Positions 62,998 to 64,000 of a stretch of DNA of 64,000 bases are shown piece by piece. A program made the translations under genes and the position numbers. The first letter of the stretch is position 1. Each line of letters opens with the position of its first letter. The notes under the pieces were generated by a model. That model was given only the letters and a program-made list of their open reading frames with translations. It did no database searches and was not told the DNA's origin. The stretch spans positions 186,001-250,000 of the forward strand of contig NZ_ATVH01000017.1 in NCBI RefSeq assembly GCF_000420625.1. The letters are read 5' to 3'. The stretch comes from Fodinicurvata sediminis DSM 21159. GTDB taxonomy: Bacteria; Pseudomonadota; Alphaproteobacteria; Kiloniellales; DSM-21159.

Positions 62998-63152
62998 TGT
63001 CCGGCCAGGCTTGGCGGTCTGCCTGTGTTCCCTGCCGATGGGCTTGTCGTGGCGGCCTGGGGGCGCCACCTTTGAAAGAGATTTTCCATTAGGCTGCCCT
63101 TATCCTTGCGGCGGCCATCATCCGAAAGCCAGGGAAAGGATACTTTCGACTT

Positions 63153-63848
63153 ATGACGATCGAACTCTACAGCTGGGCGACGCCCAACGGGCATAAGGTA
63201 CACATCATGCTGGAGGAGCTGGGTCTGGACTATAATGTCCATGCCGTGAACATCGGCGCCGGAGACCAGTTCGATCCCGGCTTCCTGAAGATCAGCCCCA
63301 ACAACAAGATCCCGGCCATCCTGGATCCCGACGGTCCGGACGGCCAACCACTGCCGCTGTTCGAGTCCGGCGCCATTCTGCTCTATCTGGCGGAAAAGCA
63401 CGGCAAGTTCCTGCCGGCCGAGGGCAAGGCCCGCTATGACGTCATGCAGTGGCTGATGTGGCAGATGGGTGGACTGGGCCCCATGCTGGGCCAGGCGCAC
63501 CACTTCCTGCGCTATGCGCCCGAAGAGGTGCCCTATGGCAAGAAGCGCTACAGCAACGAGGCCAACCGCCTGTATAATGTGATGGACAAGCGCCTGGCCG
63601 AGAGTCGCTACCTGGCCGGAGACGATTATACAATCGCCGACATCGCCGCCTGGCCCTGGACACGCAATCCGGATGGTCAGAACGTGGATCGCGAGGAGTA
63701 CCCGAACTTCGTGCGCTGGCATGACGAGATTGCGCAGCGTCCGGCCGTTCAGAAGGCTGTCGAGGTTCTGGCCAGCGAGCGTCCGCCGGCGTTCGATGAG
63801 AAGGCCAAGGATCTGCTGTTTGGCGAGGGCCAGTTCCAGCGGCGTTGA
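63153..63848 (+). CDS. Glutathione transferase, Nu class/YfcG-like
   Basis: 231 residues. N-terminal thioredoxin-like domain: IELYSWATPNGHKVHIMLEELGLDYNVHAVNIGAGDQFDPGFLKISPNNKIPAILDPDG. The TPNGHK motif, with Thr-Pro-Asn where classical enzymes have a Tyr or Ser, is that of the Nu-class YfcG/YghU group, which act as disulfide-bond reductases. The C-terminal helical domain begins LFESGAILLYLAEKHGKFLPAEGKARYDVMQWLMWQMGGLGPMLGQAHHFLRYAPEEVPYGKKRY, also YfcG-like. Reaction with glutathione disulfides or hydroperoxides is likely. ATG 63153 has AAAGGA upstream. It precedes the PLP enzyme gene by 31 bases. Confidence 0.93.
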   Translation: MTIELYSWATPNGHKVHIMLEELGLDYNVHAVNIGAGDQFDPGFLKISPNNKIPAILDPDGPDGQPLPLFESGAILLYLAEKHGKFLPAEGKARYDVMQWLMWQMGGLGPMLGQAHHFLRYAPEEVPYGKKRYSNEANRLYNVMDKRLAESRYLAGDDYTIADIAAWPWTRNPDGQNVDREEYPNFVRWHDEIAQRPAVQKAVEVLASERPPAFDEKAKDLLFGEGQFQRR

Positions 63849-63879
63849 TACGATAACAGGGGAACAGGAGGTTGGGGCT

Positions 63880-64000
63880 ATGCGAGATCGGCGCAACTCA
63901 GGGGTAACGCCCGAGAGCCTGGCCGCCCAGGGCGGCTATGAAGGGGATGCCGAGACGGGGGCCGTTGTGCCGCCGGTCCATGCCGCCACCACCTTTCGGC
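63880..64000 (+). CDS. Cys/Met metabolism PLP-dependent enzyme, N-terminal fragment (3' end outside window)
   Basis: Only 40 residues are visible: MRDRRNSGVTPESLAAQGGY followed by EGDAETGAVVPPVHAATTFR. The block TGAVVPPVHAATTF is the conserved start of the cystathionine gamma-synthase / beta-lyase / O-acetylhomoserine sulfhydrylase family (PLP-dependent trans-sulfuration enzymes). The PLP-binding lysine and substrate-specificity positions lie beyond the window. The ATG is supported by AGGAGG nine bases upstream. The gene is close after the glutathione transferase, so both may be related to thiol metabolism, but that is inference. The exact enzyme cannot be chosen. Confidence 0.85.
   Translation, partial: MRDRRNSGVTPESLAAQGGYEGDAETGAVVPPVHAATTFR

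Noticed and set aside
1-64000. tRNA, rRNA, CRISPR arrays, prophage or transposase genes
   Set aside because: All intergenic gaps were read; none contains a cloverleaf, repeat-spacer array or mobile-element gene. The only stable RNA seen is SRP RNA.

Overview
The window is a continuous, gene-dense stretch of a high-GC alphaproteobacterial chromosome, mostly housekeeping. The assignment rests on several things seen together: a divK-pleD pair, an EipB-type (DUF1849) envelope protein, the gene orders rpiB-glyA-nrdR-ribDE-ribBA-ribH-nusB-thiL and rnr-topA-dprA-plsY-pyrC-pyrB, a zinc-finger DinB, and a complete ccr/mcd/ecm set of the ethylmalonyl-CoA pathway. A Rhodospirillales-like lineage (sensu lato) fits, but I cannot place genus or species. 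No phage, insertion sequence, CRISPR array, tRNA or rRNA was found. No intergenic gap exceeds 300 bases.

Layout. 1-5700: the end of ychF, a small membrane protein, an orphan Phd-type antitoxin, an OsmC protein facing a GlxA/AraC regulator, a class II aldolase, a haloacid dehalogenase and a LysR regulator. 5700-8810: SRP 4.5S RNA, then dnaX-ybaB-recR. 8900-16200: DUF4139 protein, cupin, small unknowns, PhzF, Dabb, RmuC, then def-fmt-truA, followed by an intergenic palindromic repeat. 16400-22100: ethylmalonyl-CoA pathway genes, ccr-mcd leftward and ecm rightward, with a palindromic operator-like site midway between them. 22170-33120: a cytochrome b561-YceI fusion, rpiB, glyA, nrdR, the riboflavin genes, nusB, thiL and the ycjX-ycjF pair. 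33200-41400: a dienelactone-hydrolase-like protein, a small diguanylate cyclase, EipB, DinB, DivK, PleD, a patatin and rpmG. 41400-53100: S41 protease, RNase R, topoisomerase I, DprA, PlsY, a dihydroorotase homologue, PyrB and MtgA. 53100-64000: CobW GTPase, amidohydrolase, CaiB transferase, AEC carrier, RuvX, gatCAB, an EamA exporter, a glutathione transferase and the start of a PLP-dependent trans-sulfuration enzyme.

How the genes work together. Ccr, Mcd and Ecm supply three sequential steps of acetyl-CoA assimilation without a glyoxylate shunt. RibD, RibE, RibBA and RibH cover much of riboflavin synthesis, but the GTP cyclohydrolase II half of RibBA has lost its catalytic motifs, so a separate RibA is predicted elsewhere. 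Likewise the dihydroorotase next to PyrB has lost nearly all its metal ligands, so it is probably a structural partner of PyrB and a catalytic enzyme should exist elsewhere. DivK and PleD point to cell-cycle and c-di-GMP control.

I did not find a clearly novel multigene system. The observations most worth following are the two degenerate enzymes, the b561-YceI fusion with an internal signal-peptide-like segment, the operator-like palindrome in the ccr/ecm promoter region, a perfect 22-bp palindrome upstream of dinB, the orphan antitoxin, and a hydrophobic in-frame stretch after the patatin stop codon.
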